Part shown: positions 25,642-33,716 of the stretch, piece by piece | How positions within the stretch are numbered: the stretch's first letter is position 1 | Layout of the letters: each line of letters begins with the position of its first letter | Assembly: GCF_003044185.1 (NCBI RefSeq) | Contig: NZ_PYYB01000003.1 | Coordinates: 399,307 to 463,306, forward strand | Direction: 5' to 3' | Length of the DNA stretch: 64,000 nucleotides | DNA from: Paraconexibacter algicola | Lineage (GTDB): Bacteria > Actinomycetota > Thermoleophilia > Solirubrobacterales > Solirubrobacteraceae | Made by a program: the position numbers and the translations under genes | The notes under the pieces: model-generated | Databases searched by the model: none | Told to the model about the DNA's origin: nothing | Seen by the model: only the letters and a program-made list of their open reading frames with translations

Positions 25642-25822
25642 ACGCCCGCCGACCCGCCCGCTACCCTACGAACCGAGCCCGGCCAGCGCCCCGCCACGAG
25701 GCGCGCCACGAGCAACACGCGCTCTAGCCCCGGCACGCCCACACCCAGGCACCCCGGCCGCCCCGCGACGGCCACGCAACACCCCCGAACACCACGGACC
25801 CAACCCCAGAGGGGGGGTACCC
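25642..25822. other. 181-nt noncoding region, candidate cos or packaging region
   Basis: No convincing frame crosses this C-rich stretch between the small-gene run and the HNH/terminase genes. HK97-type cos phages with an HNH next to terminase usually carry cos here. Just inside the next gene, GGAACC and GGTTCC form an inverted repeat with a 4-nt gap (around 25844-25860). No cut site can be fixed. Confidence 0.3.
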
Positions 25823-26140
25823 ATGACCCAAGCACGCCCACACGGGAACCCCGCGGTTCCGGTCCCCCCCCCTAGCGGGGAAACGGGCGCTGGTCGGCGG
25901 CCGAGCAACGTCGTGCGGGGGTACGGGGCGGCGCACAAGCGGCTGCGTCGGCGGCTCGCGTCGCAGGTCGCGTCGGGCACGGTTCCGTGCGCGCGGTGCG
26001 GCGAGTTGATCGCGCCGGGCGAGCCGTGGGATCTCGGCCACGATGACTTCGACCGGTCCCGGTACTCGGGGCCGGAGCACGCGCGGTGCAACCGCGCGAC
26101 GGCAGGGCGGCGCAAGCGACCGGCGTCGCGGGTCTGGTAG
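25823..26140 (+). CDS. Phage HNH endonuclease beside terminase
   Basis: This 105-residue HNH nuclease has CARCGELIAPGEPWDLGHDDFDR, then GPEHARCNRATAGRR, giving zinc cysteines plus catalytic His. In HK97-like phages the neighbouring HNH works with terminase at cos cleavage; the position here fits. GAGGGGGG precedes the ATG, and the stop abuts the small terminase gene. Confidence 0.85.
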   Translation: MTQARPHGNPAVPVPPPSGETGAGRRPSNVVRGYGAAHKRLRRRLASQVASGTVPCARCGELIAPGEPWDLGHDDFDRSRYSGPEHARCNRATAGRRKRPASRVW

Positions 26141-26443
26141 ATGGCCCGGGCGCGGAAGCAGTCGGTGCGCGCAGCGGTGCTGCGCGACCTCGCAGCGATC
26201 AGGAAGGCGGACGCGGCGCTCGCTGATGGTGGGCTCGCCGCGCTGGCCGTGTCGCTGGCCGAGCAGATGGACTCTCCGGGCACGACCGGGACGGAGCGCG
26301 CGTCGTGCGCTCGCGCGTTGACGCAGGCGCTCGCGGAGTTGCGCGAGCTCGCGCCGCCGAAGAAGAAGGAGGACGCGGTCGATGAGCTCAAGCAGCGGCG
26401 GGAGCAGCGCCGGCGCGCTGCTGATGGGGGCGCAGGAACCTAG
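26141..26443 (+). CDS. Probable terminase small subunit
   Basis: This 100-residue, helical protein is rich in Ala, Arg and Lys. The N-terminus KQSVRAAVLRDLAAIRKAD could recognise DNA, and a lysine patch PPKKKED lies near the end. It is called by position directly before the large subunit, with a 62-nt overlap; no clear family signature is visible. Confidence 0.55.
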   Translation: MARARKQSVRAAVLRDLAAIRKADAALADGGLAALAVSLAEQMDSPGTTGTERASCARALTQALAELRELAPPKKKEDAVDELKQRREQRRRAADGGAGT

Positions 26444-27869
26444 AGTCCGGGTCGTTCCGCCGTACGTGTCGTCGGCGGGCGCGGAGATCATCGAGTGCGC
26501 CGAGCTCGCCGGCCTGCATCTCGATCCGTGGCAGCGCGCGACGCTGACCGACGCGTGCGGCGAGCGGGCGGACGGCCGTTGGTCCGCGTACGAGGTCGGG
26601 CTCGCCGTGTCGCGGCAGAGCGGGAAGGGCTCGATCCTCGAGGCGCGCGAGCTCTGCGGCGCGTTCGTGTTCGGGGAGCGGCTGATCATCCACTCGGCGC
26701 ACGAGCAGGCGACGAGCTCGGAGCACTTCCGGCGGCTGCTGATCCTCATCGAGAGCGTCCCGGACTTCGACCAGCGCGTGCGGCGCGTCGTCAAGGGCAA
26801 GGGCTCGGAGGCGATCGAGCTCAAGTCGGGGGAGCGCATCCTCTTCAAGACCCGGACCGGGGGCGGCGGTCGCGGCCTGACCGGGGACCTCGTCGTGCTC
26901 GACGAGGCGATGATCCTGCCCGAGCAGACCGTCGGCGCGCTCGTGCCGACGATGGCCGCGCGCTCGCTGGTCGGGAACCCGCAGATCTGGTACGCCGGGT
27001 CGGCGGTCGACAAGACGGTTCACGAGCACGGGCTCGTCTTCTCGCGCGTCCGGTCGCGCGCGCTCGAGCAGGCGGCGCGCGTCGCGTGGTTCGAGTGGTC
27101 GCTCGACCTCGCGTCCCCGGACGAGGTCACGCCGGAGATCGCGTCGGACCCGGAGAACTGGGCGAGGACGAACCCGGGGTTCGGTCGCCGGATCTCGCTC
27201 GAGCATGTCGCGTCGGAGCAGAGCGGCGCGCTGGGGCCGCGGACGTTCGCGGTCGAGCGGCTCGGGGTCGGCGACTGGGAGGAACCCGACGCCGTGAAGG
27301 ACCAGGGGCTCGACTACGAGCTATGGCTCGCGCTCGAGGACCGCGCGAGCCGCCCGCTCGATCCGGTGTCGTTCGCGTACGACGTGACCCCGGACCGCGG
27401 GTACTCGGCGATCGCCGCCGGGGGGATGCGCGCGGACGGGCTCGGGCACGTCGAGATCATCGAGCACGCGGCCGGCACGCACTGGGTCGTCGATCGGCTC
27501 GTCGCGCTGAACGCGAAGCATCGGCCGCACGAGGTCGTCTGCGACGAGCGGTCGCCGGCGATGTCGCTCGTCGACGACCTGCGCGCCGCCGGCGTGAACG
27601 TTCGGACGCTCTCGGCGTCCGAGCACGCCCAGGCGTGCGGCCAGTTCGCCGACGCCGTGAACGACCCGAACGGAGGGACGATGCGTCACCTCGGATCACC
27701 CGAACTGAACGCCGCGGCGCGCGGCGCCGTGAAGCGCCCGCTCGGCGACGCGTGGGCGTGGTCGCGTCGCAACTCGAAGGTGGACATCTCGCCGATCGTG
27801 GCGGGCACGCTGGCGTACGCGTCGGCGCGGCGCGCGGCGCAGTCGGCCCCGTGGGTCGGGGCGTACTGA
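26382..27869 (+). CDS. terL: Terminase large subunit
   Basis: This 495-residue packaging motor and nuclease has the Walker A motif SRQSGKGS near residue 77, Walker B LVVLDEAM near 175, and the coupling segment AGSAVDKTVHEH. The nuclease domain starts with FAYDVTPDRGYSA (metal Asp), then VVCDERSPAM. ATG 26382 is chosen for its strong AAGGAGGA site, although it overlaps the small-subunit gene; ATG 26424 is the alternative. The next gene overlaps by one base (TGATG). Confidence 0.93.
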   Translation: MSSSSGGSSAGALLMGAQEPRVRVVPPYVSSAGAEIIECAELAGLHLDPWQRATLTDACGERADGRWSAYEVGLAVSRQSGKGSILEARELCGAFVFGERLIIHSAHEQATSSEHFRRLLILIESVPDFDQRVRRVVKGKGSEAIELKSGERILFKTRTGGGGRGLTGDLVVLDEAMILPEQTVGALVPTMAARSLVGNPQIWYAGSAVDKTVHEHGLVFSRVRSRALEQAARVAWFEWSLDLASPDEVTPEIASDPENWARTNPGFGRRISLEHVASEQSGALGPRTFAVERLGVGDWEEPDAVKDQGLDYELWLALEDRASRPLDPVSFAYDVTPDRGYSAIAAGGMRADGLGHVEIIEHAAGTHWVVDRLVALNAKHRPHEVVCDERSPAMSLVDDLRAAGVNVRTLSASEHAQACGQFADAVNDPNGGTMRHLGSPELNAAARGAVKRPLGDAWAWSRRNSKVDISPIVAGTLAYASARRAAQSAPWVGAY

Positions 27870-29104
27870 TGCCGCTGTTCCGTCGCCGTCGGGCGAACGA
27901 CGAGGTCAAGTCCGTCGACGTGCTCCCCGAGGCGTTCTGGGAGTACCTGCAGTCCGCGCCGCAGCTGCGGAACCCGCACGCGGAGGACGCGGTCGGGCTC
28001 CCGGCGCTGCTCGCCGTGATCCGGCTGCTCGCGCACAGCGCGGGCATGGTGCCGATCCACGTCCTGCGTGACGGCGACGTGCGCGAGCCGGCGCGGGATA
28101 CGTGGCAGTGGGCGCGGATGACGCGCCGGCCCGGCCCCGCCCCGCTGACCCCGTTCGCGCTGACCGCGGACCTCGCCGCGAACTTCGCGGGCCGCGGGAA
28201 CGCGTACGTGCGCCTCTTCCTCCCGGACGGGCGGCCCGCACCGGATCGGCCGACGGTCCTCGCGATGCGGTCGCTCGACGCGGGGAAGGTGAAGCCGCGG
28301 ATCTCCGCGACCGGGGACGTCGTGTTCGACGACGGCACCGGCGAGAACGTCGTGAGCCGGGGGACGCGCGAGGTCTTGCAGGTGCGGTCGTTCAGCCTCG
28401 GGGACGGGCTCGAGGGGCTCTCGCCGATCACGGCGGCGCGCCTGATGATCACCGGGGCGCTCGACCGGCAGCGGCTCGAGAGCAGCCATCTGCAGAACGG
28501 GTACGCGCCGGGGTTCGGCGTGCAGTTCCCGCCCGGCGTGAGCAAGGCGCAGGCGGACGAGTGGCTCGAAGCTACGGAGGCGAAGCATCGCGGGTCGAGC
28601 AAGGCGGGGAAGATCCTCGCGGTCGGCGGCGGCGCGACGCTCCTCAGCGTCCCGGTGTCGCTGCGGGACGCGCAGTTCGCCGAGCTCACGAAGCTGACCA
28701 TCGAGCAGTGCTGCGCGATGTACCAGGTGCCCCTGTCGTTCTTCGTCGCCGGCGCCGCCCCGTCCGAGGACGACTGGCGGTTCCTGACGACGTTCGCGCT
28801 CGGCCCGTTCTTCACGGCGTACACGCAGGCGCTGAACGCGTCCGATCAGCTGTTCCCCGAGCGCGGCGAACCGCTGTTCACGGAGGCGCTCACGGACGCG
28901 CTGCTGCGACCGGACACGCCGACCCGCTACGAGATGTACCGGATCGCGCGGCAGGGCGGCTGGATCACCGCGAACGAGGTCCGGCGCAAGGAGAACTTCC
29001 CGGACGTCCCGGGCGGCGACTCGATCCAGGAGACCCCGGTCGGGGGCGCGCCGAACGCGTCGTCCGGCCCGACCCCGCCGGCCGATCCGGCGGGCACACC
29101 GTAG
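27869..29104 (+). CDS. Phage portal protein
   Basis: This 411-residue protein forms the dodecameric ring for DNA passage. HK97-type marks are VIRLLAHSAGMVPIHV, FAGRGNAYVRLF, EVLQVRSFSLGDGLEGLSPI and YQVPLSFFVAG, and RRKENFPDVPGG near the end. The terminase stop overlaps its start by one base. The tail of small residues is typical. Confidence 0.92.
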   Translation: MPLFRRRRANDEVKSVDVLPEAFWEYLQSAPQLRNPHAEDAVGLPALLAVIRLLAHSAGMVPIHVLRDGDVREPARDTWQWARMTRRPGPAPLTPFALTADLAANFAGRGNAYVRLFLPDGRPAPDRPTVLAMRSLDAGKVKPRISATGDVVFDDGTGENVVSRGTREVLQVRSFSLGDGLEGLSPITAARLMITGALDRQRLESSHLQNGYAPGFGVQFPPGVSKAQADEWLEATEAKHRGSSKAGKILAVGGGATLLSVPVSLRDAQFAELTKLTIEQCCAMYQVPLSFFVAGAAPSEDDWRFLTTFALGPFFTAYTQALNASDQLFPERGEPLFTEALTDALLRPDTPTRYEMYRIARQGGWITANEVRRKENFPDVPGGDSIQETPVGGAPNASSGPTPPADPAGTP

Positions 29105-29122
29105 ACCGAGGAGGTCACGCTC

Positions 29123-30004
29123 ATGTCCAGCACCGCGAAGCGGACGAACGAGATCAAGTCGTTCGGGATGAAGGTCACGGCGACCGAGGAGGACGGCACC
29201 TTCGAGGGGTACGCCGCCGTGTTCGGGAACGTCGACCGCGGCAACGACATCATCGAGCCGGGCGCGTTCACGAAGACGCTGCAGGAGAACCCGGAGGTCC
29301 CGATCCTCTGGTCGCACGACCACACCCTGCCGCCGATCGGCGTGTCGACGTCGATGAAGCAGGACGAGCACGGTCTGCACGTCACCGGCCGCCTGTTCCT
29401 CGAGGGCGCGCGCGCCCGGGAGGTTCACGCCGCGATGAAGGGCGGCGGCCTCAAGGGACTGAGCATCGGGTACCGGACGATCCAGCGGTCGTTCGAGAAG
29501 GGCGTCCGGCACCTGAAGGAGCTCAAGCTCTCCGAGTTCAGCCCGGTCGTGTTCCCGATGAACGAGCTCGCCGGCGTGGACGCCGTGAAGAGCTACGGGC
29601 TCTGGGGCGCCGCGGAGAGCGGTGTCGGCGAGCTCCTCGAGATGATCGCGTGCGGCACGCGGTTCATGGTGTGCGAGGTCTCGGAGGGCGACGCGGCGGA
29701 CGCCTCGCGGATGCAGGGCATCCTCGGGTCGCTGTCGAAGCTGCTCGCCTCGGAGATCGCGCAGGTCGCCGCCGGTGAAGGGCAGCCGGAGAGCGACCAG
29801 GCCGACGCCGTGAGCGTCGCCTACGACGAGATGATGAGCGCCCCCGTGCGGGACGCGATCAAGAGCCTCGAGGCACTCCTCGAGCCCCCGGCCGACCGCG
29901 AGGTCACCGAGGGCGACGACGGAGCCGCCCGTATCGCCGGGGAGCCGGACGTCGCGTCCACTCTGCAGGCGTTCCGTGACCGTGTCCTGCGGGACGCGGC
30001 CTAA
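29123..30004 (+). CDS. Prohead maturation protease, HK97 family
   Basis: This 293-residue protein has the U35-type serine protease in its first two thirds. FEGYAAVFGNVDRGNDII opens the domain, catalytic His is in LWSHDHTLPPIG, and Ser in LKGLSIGYR. The C-terminal third is acidic and helical, perhaps a scaffold. It is followed 26 nt later by the capsid gene, whose N-terminal region it should cut. Confidence 0.92.
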   Translation: MSSTAKRTNEIKSFGMKVTATEEDGTFEGYAAVFGNVDRGNDIIEPGAFTKTLQENPEVPILWSHDHTLPPIGVSTSMKQDEHGLHVTGRLFLEGARAREVHAAMKGGGLKGLSIGYRTIQRSFEKGVRHLKELKLSEFSPVVFPMNELAGVDAVKSYGLWGAAESGVGELLEMIACGTRFMVCEVSEGDAADASRMQGILGSLSKLLASEIAQVAAGEGQPESDQADAVSVAYDEMMSAPVRDAIKSLEALLEPPADREVTEGDDGAARIAGEPDVASTLQAFRDRVLRDAA

Positions 30005-30030
30005 CCCCCACAGACAGAGGAGGATCGGGT

Positions 30031-31194
30031 ATGTCCGATCTGCAGGGCGAGCTCAAGAAGCTCGCCGACGACCTCCACTCGACGTTCGAGTCCGAGTTCA
30101 AGGGCCGGATGGAGCAGGCCGAGCAGGAGGCGAAGAAGCACGGCGAGGAGTTCGCCGAGACGAAGGCCGCGGTCGACCGCGTGCAGGACCGCCTCGACGA
30201 GATCGAGGTCAAGTTCCAGCAGGCGACGCTCGCCCCCGCGGCGCGCGCCGGCGAGGCGCCGCAGGAGGTCAAGGACTTCCTCGGGTTCGTCCGGTCCGGC
30301 AAGCTGCCGGAGGAGACCAAGGTCATGGCGCTGCGCGACGAGTCGCTCGGCGGCGTCCTCGCTCCCGCGGAGTACATCGCGGAGGTGATCAAGGGCATCG
30401 TGCAGTACAGCCCGATCCGGAACGTCGCGCGCGTCCGGCAGACCTCCCGCACGTCCGTGCAGGCCCCGAAGCGCACCGGCAACTTCGCCGCGCAGTGGGT
30501 CGACGAGATCGCGACGCGCACGGAGACCACCGGGCGCACGTACGGGCTCGAGGAGATCCCGACCCACGAGCTCTACGCTCGCGTGATCGTGTCCAACTGG
30601 GACCTCGAGGACCCGGTCGTCAACCTCGAGGCCGACCTCAACGACGCGATGAGCGAGCAGTTCGGCGTCGCGGAGGGCAGCGCGTTCGTGACCGGCAACG
30701 GCGTCAAGAAGCCCGAGGGCTTCCTGACGAACGCGGACATCGAGCTCGTCCCGAACGGCGGCGCGTCGTTCGCGTCGGCGGACAAGCTGATCGACCTCCA
30801 GTTCGCGCTCAAGGAGCAGTACTGGCAGAACGCGTCCTGGGCGCTGAACCGGCTGTCGCTGCGCGACATCCGCAAGCTCAAGGACACGACGAACAACTAC
30901 ATCTGGGCGCCGGGTCTCGGCCCCGGTGCCGGCATCACCGGCCAGATCCCCGCGACGATCCTCGGGTCGCCGTACACGATCTGCCCGGACATGCCGACCG
31001 CCGCGAGCAACGCGAAGACCGTCACCTACGGCGACTTCCAGAAGGCGTACTGGATCGTGGACCGCATCGAGATGTCGATGCTCCGCGACCCGTTCAGCGC
31101 GGCCGGGAACGGGCAGGTCATCCTGCACGCCCGCAAGCGCGTCGGCGGGCAGGTCGTCCTGTCCGAGGCCCTCAAGACGCTGCAGATGGCGTAG
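30031..31194 (+). CDS. Major capsid protein, HK97 fold
   Basis: This 387-residue protein has an N-terminal delta (scaffold) helix of about 75 residues (ELKKLADDLHSTFESEFKG). The HK97 core starts near LRDESLGGVLAPAEYIAEV, with VRQTSRTSVQAPKRTG, ALNRLSLRDIRKLKD and GDFQKAYWIVDRIEMS. The protease just upstream should remove the delta domain. AGAGGAGGA before ATG 30031 suggests strong translation. Confidence 0.95.
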   Translation: MSDLQGELKKLADDLHSTFESEFKGRMEQAEQEAKKHGEEFAETKAAVDRVQDRLDEIEVKFQQATLAPAARAGEAPQEVKDFLGFVRSGKLPEETKVMALRDESLGGVLAPAEYIAEVIKGIVQYSPIRNVARVRQTSRTSVQAPKRTGNFAAQWVDEIATRTETTGRTYGLEEIPTHELYARVIVSNWDLEDPVVNLEADLNDAMSEQFGVAEGSAFVTGNGVKKPEGFLTNADIELVPNGGASFASADKLIDLQFALKEQYWQNASWALNRLSLRDIRKLKDTTNNYIWAPGLGPGAGITGQIPATILGSPYTICPDMPTAASNAKTVTYGDFQKAYWIVDRIEMSMLRDPFSAAGNGQVILHARKRVGGQVVLSEALKTLQMA

Positions 31195-31210
31195 AAGGGA
31201 GTCAGCGATC

Positions 31211-31603
31211 ATGCCCTCTCGCGAGAACGCGCTCCACCAGGACCCGAAGACCACCCTCGCCCCGCAGTCGATCGGTGGTGCCGTGACCGGTACCGGCGTC
31301 GACCTGGCCGGCTGCGAGGCCGCGACGATCATCGTCGAGACCGGGGCGGCCTCGACGGTCGCCACGATCAAGGTGCAGGAGTCGGACGACAACTCGACGT
31401 TCACGGACGTCGCCGACGCGGACCTGATCGGCCTGACCGGCAACCCGTCCGGGTTCGCGACGACCGCGTCGTCGATCCGGAAGGTCGCGTACGTCGGCGG
31501 CAAGCGGTACGTGCGCGTGTCGACGACCGCCGGCTCGGCCGCGCTGCTGTCGGCGTGCGTCGTCCGCACGCGGCTGCGTCACGTCGGCGGCGTCGCCGTC
31601 TAG
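31211..31603 (+). CDS. Probable head decoration or small capsid-associated protein
   Basis: This 130-residue, beta-rich protein contains TIIVETGAASTVATIKVQES, DLIGLTGNPSGFATT and GGKRYVRVSTTAG. The pattern resembles a small jelly-roll or Ig-like domain used as cement or decoration on capsids. AAGGGAG lies upstream of ATG 31211. It is placed directly after the capsid gene and before a strong hairpin. Confidence 0.55.
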   Translation: MPSRENALHQDPKTTLAPQSIGGAVTGTGVDLAGCEAATIIVETGAASTVATIKVQESDDNSTFTDVADADLIGLTGNPSGFATTASSIRKVAYVGGKRYVRVSTTAGSAALLSACVVRTRLRHVGGVAV

Positions 31604-31616
31604 CACCGACCCCCCC

Positions 31617-31676
31617 GGCGCTCGAGCGCCCCGCCCCCGCCGCGGCCTGACCGGGTCGCGGCGCGGGGGTCGGGGC
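31617..31676 (+). terminator. Tandem GC hairpins after the capsid genes
   Basis: GGCGCTCGAGCGCC (31617-31630) is a perfect palindrome. Next, CCCCGCCCCCGCCGCGGCC pairs with the GGGTCGCGGCGCGGGGG segment and the trailing CGGGG (to about 31676) in a second, longer stem. This may stop or slow transcription after the highly expressed capsid gene. Confidence 0.55.
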
Positions 31677-31708
31677 GCCGCGCGCCCGACCCCGGAAGGC
31701 AGGACCAG

Positions 31709-32002
31709 ATGAAGATCAAGATGACCGAGGACGCGCCCGGGAGCCCGGACGGCGTCCGCGTCGAGCAGTACGAGAAGGGCGAGACCTACGAGGTCCCGGA
31801 CGCGCTCGGCGAGGCGCTCGTCGACCACGGGTTCGCGAAGGCGATCGGCCGGCGCCCGAGCGCCGCGGAGAAGGACGCCGAGAAGGACGCCGACGCGGAG
31901 AAGGACGCCGACGCGGAGAAGGACGCCGACGCGGTCGAGGACTCCGCGCCCGCGGCGCCGGTCGAGGACAAGCAGGACAAGCCCGCGAAGGCGGAGGCGT
32001 AG
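31709..32002 (+). CDS. Phage virion-associated protein with EKDAD repeats
   Basis: This 97-residue protein has an N-terminal compact part of about 50 residues (YEKGETYEVPDALGEALVDHGFAKAI), common in small head-neck proteins. It is followed by three 18-bp repeats encoding DAEKDA and an acidic, Ala-rich tail. The repeats (31867-31934) are nearly identical in DNA, so they probably expand and contract. Confidence 0.55.
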   Translation: MKIKMTEDAPGSPDGVRVEQYEKGETYEVPDALGEALVDHGFAKAIGRRPSAAEKDAEKDADAEKDADAEKDADAVEDSAPAAPVEDKQDKPAKAEA

Positions 32003-32009
32003 CAGGACG

Positions 32010-33005
32010 ATGGACGTCAGCGTCGACGCGACCCTCATCGCCGACGCGGGGGGAACCTCGCGCCCGGTGCGTGTCGGTGGCCCCGACTCGGACTTCGCCA
32101 CCGGGGCGACCGGGGCGGCGACGCAGACGACCCTCGCAGCGGTCCTCGCCGAGCTCGCAGGGAAGCTCGAACCGAGCGATCTCGCGGCGCTCGCGACGGC
32201 GGCGAAGCAGGACGAGACCCGCGCGGTGCTCGCCGCGATCGCGGACGCGCTCGCCGGCACGCTCACCGTGACCGGGAGCGTGAGCACCGGCGGGCTGACC
32301 GACGGGCAGTTGCGCGCCGCGCCGGTGCCGGTCGCGACCGGCGCTGTCGCGCTCGACGCCGCGACCCTCGCCGCGCTCGAGAGCATCCAGGCCGCGGTGG
32401 CGGGCACGGTCGCGCTCGACGCGACGACCCTCGCCGCACTGGAACAGATCACGGTCTCGGGCGAGGTCGCGCTGACGTCCGGCACGCTCGCCGCATTGGA
32501 GTCGGTCACGGCGGCCGTGACGGGCACGGTCGATCTCGGGGCGGGCACGCTCGCCGCGCTCGAGTCCGTGACGGCGACGATCGCCGGGTCGGTCGCGGTC
32601 ACCGGCCCGCTGACGGACGCGCAACTGCGCGCGTCCGCGGTCCCCGTGAGCGCCGCCGCGCTGCCGCTCCCCGCCGGGGCGGCGACCGAAGCAACGCTCG
32701 CCGGCCGGTACGCGGGCGGGAAGCTCGCCGCGGTCGCGACCGTCACCGCGTCCGGGGACACGACGATCGTCACCCCGGCAGCCGGGAAGGCGATCCGCCT
32801 CTACTGGATCACGGCGATCAACGACCCCGACGAGGCGACATCCCCGCTGATCCGCGTGTCGCTCGGATCGAGCGAGGTCTACCGCGGCTACGCGATCTCC
32901 CACTGGGAAGTCTTCACCGGCGCGACCAACGCGCCGCTCACCGTCAACCTCAGCGGCGCCGCCTCGGTCGCCGTCACCGCGCACTACCAGGAGATCACCC
33001 CGTGA
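32010..33005 (+). CDS. Repeat-containing phage structural protein, fibre-like
   Basis: This 331-residue protein has a middle of about four 20-21-residue repeats of the form VALDAxTLAALESVTAAVxGT, flanked by two LTDGQLRA/LTDAQLRA segments of a kind frequent in phage virion proteins. The last 100 residues are beta-rich (IRLYWITAINDPDEATSPLI...). It lacks a signal or membrane segment. Repetitive rods with a globular end suggest a fibre. It lies among head genes, so it may attach to the capsid. Confidence 0.55.
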   Translation: MDVSVDATLIADAGGTSRPVRVGGPDSDFATGATGAATQTTLAAVLAELAGKLEPSDLAALATAAKQDETRAVLAAIADALAGTLTVTGSVSTGGLTDGQLRAAPVPVATGAVALDAATLAALESIQAAVAGTVALDATTLAALEQITVSGEVALTSGTLAALESVTAAVTGTVDLGAGTLAALESVTATIAGSVAVTGPLTDAQLRASAVPVSAAALPLPAGAATEATLAGRYAGGKLAAVATVTASGDTTIVTPAAGKAIRLYWITAINDPDEATSPLIRVSLGSSEVYRGYAISHWEVFTGATNAPLTVNLSGAASVAVTAHYQEITP

Positions 33006-33559
33006 CCCGACCCGACGGCATCCGCATCCCGCATCTTCCGCAGCGTCGCCCGTCCGCGTCCGGCCGGCGCACCCACCTGTTCATGGCCATGCACGCGGTC
33101 GTGGAGCCCGACGGGTCGGTCGCGTGGCAGGAGGACGACTGGGGCGTCAACGCGCTCCACGACGCCGGTGAGCAGTCGATGCTGAACGTGTACCTGCGCG
33201 AGCAGGCGAACCCGACGAAGTTCCTCGCCCTGCTCAACGACGCGACCGTCGCGGAGACCGACGGCACCATGAGCGCGGTCACGGAGGCGAAGACGCCCGG
33301 GTCGGACGGGTACTCGCGCCAGCAGATCCTGTCGACCGACTGGACGGACAACGGTCTCGTCGGCGGCGACTACCGGTTCAGCGCGGCGGAAGAGACGTTC
33401 GGGCCGATCAGCGGGACGGCGATGACCGTGACGCACTCCGCGATCTGCACGACCTCGACCGGTGCCGGTCTGCTGCTCGCGACTCTCGCGACGAGCGCGA
33501 CGACCACGGTGGCGGTCAACCAGAGCTTCAAGGTCATCTTCCGCTGGACGCAGCAGTAG
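33002..33559 (+). CDS. Phage structural protein
   Basis: This 185-residue protein has a GTG start overlapping the previous stop (GTGA). Characteristic stretches are ALHDAGEQSMLNVYLREQ, KFLALLNDATVAETD and SFKVIFRWTQQ at the end. Similar proteins occur in actinophage virion modules, but their role is not established. Mostly beta, no cysteine pairs. Confidence 0.5.
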   Translation: MTRPDGIRIPHLPQRRPSASGRRTHLFMAMHAVVEPDGSVAWQEDDWGVNALHDAGEQSMLNVYLREQANPTKFLALLNDATVAETDGTMSAVTEAKTPGSDGYSRQQILSTDWTDNGLVGGDYRFSAAEETFGPISGTAMTVTHSAICTTSTGAGLLLATLATSATTTVAVNQSFKVIFRWTQQ

Positions 33560-33563
33560 CCCC

Positions 33564-33716
33564 ATGCGTGTGACGGGTCGCTTGACGCTCGTGTTCGCGT
33601 CACCGCAGGAGATGAGCGACGCTGTTGCGAGCGCGGTCGAGTCGCCACATTTCACGCTCGTGGAGGTCGATGAGTCCGCGCTGCGGGTCGTCGTGGACGT
33701 CGACCAGGGCGAGTAG
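33564..33716 (+). CDS. Tiny phage protein
   Basis: This 50-residue protein reads MRVTGRLTLVFASPQEMSD onwards, ending VVVDVDQGE, and looks like a single alpha-beta unit. The stop is followed at once by the glycine-rich gene. Function unknown. Confidence 0.45.
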   Translation: MRVTGRLTLVFASPQEMSDAVASAVESPHFTLVEVDESALRVVVDVDQGE

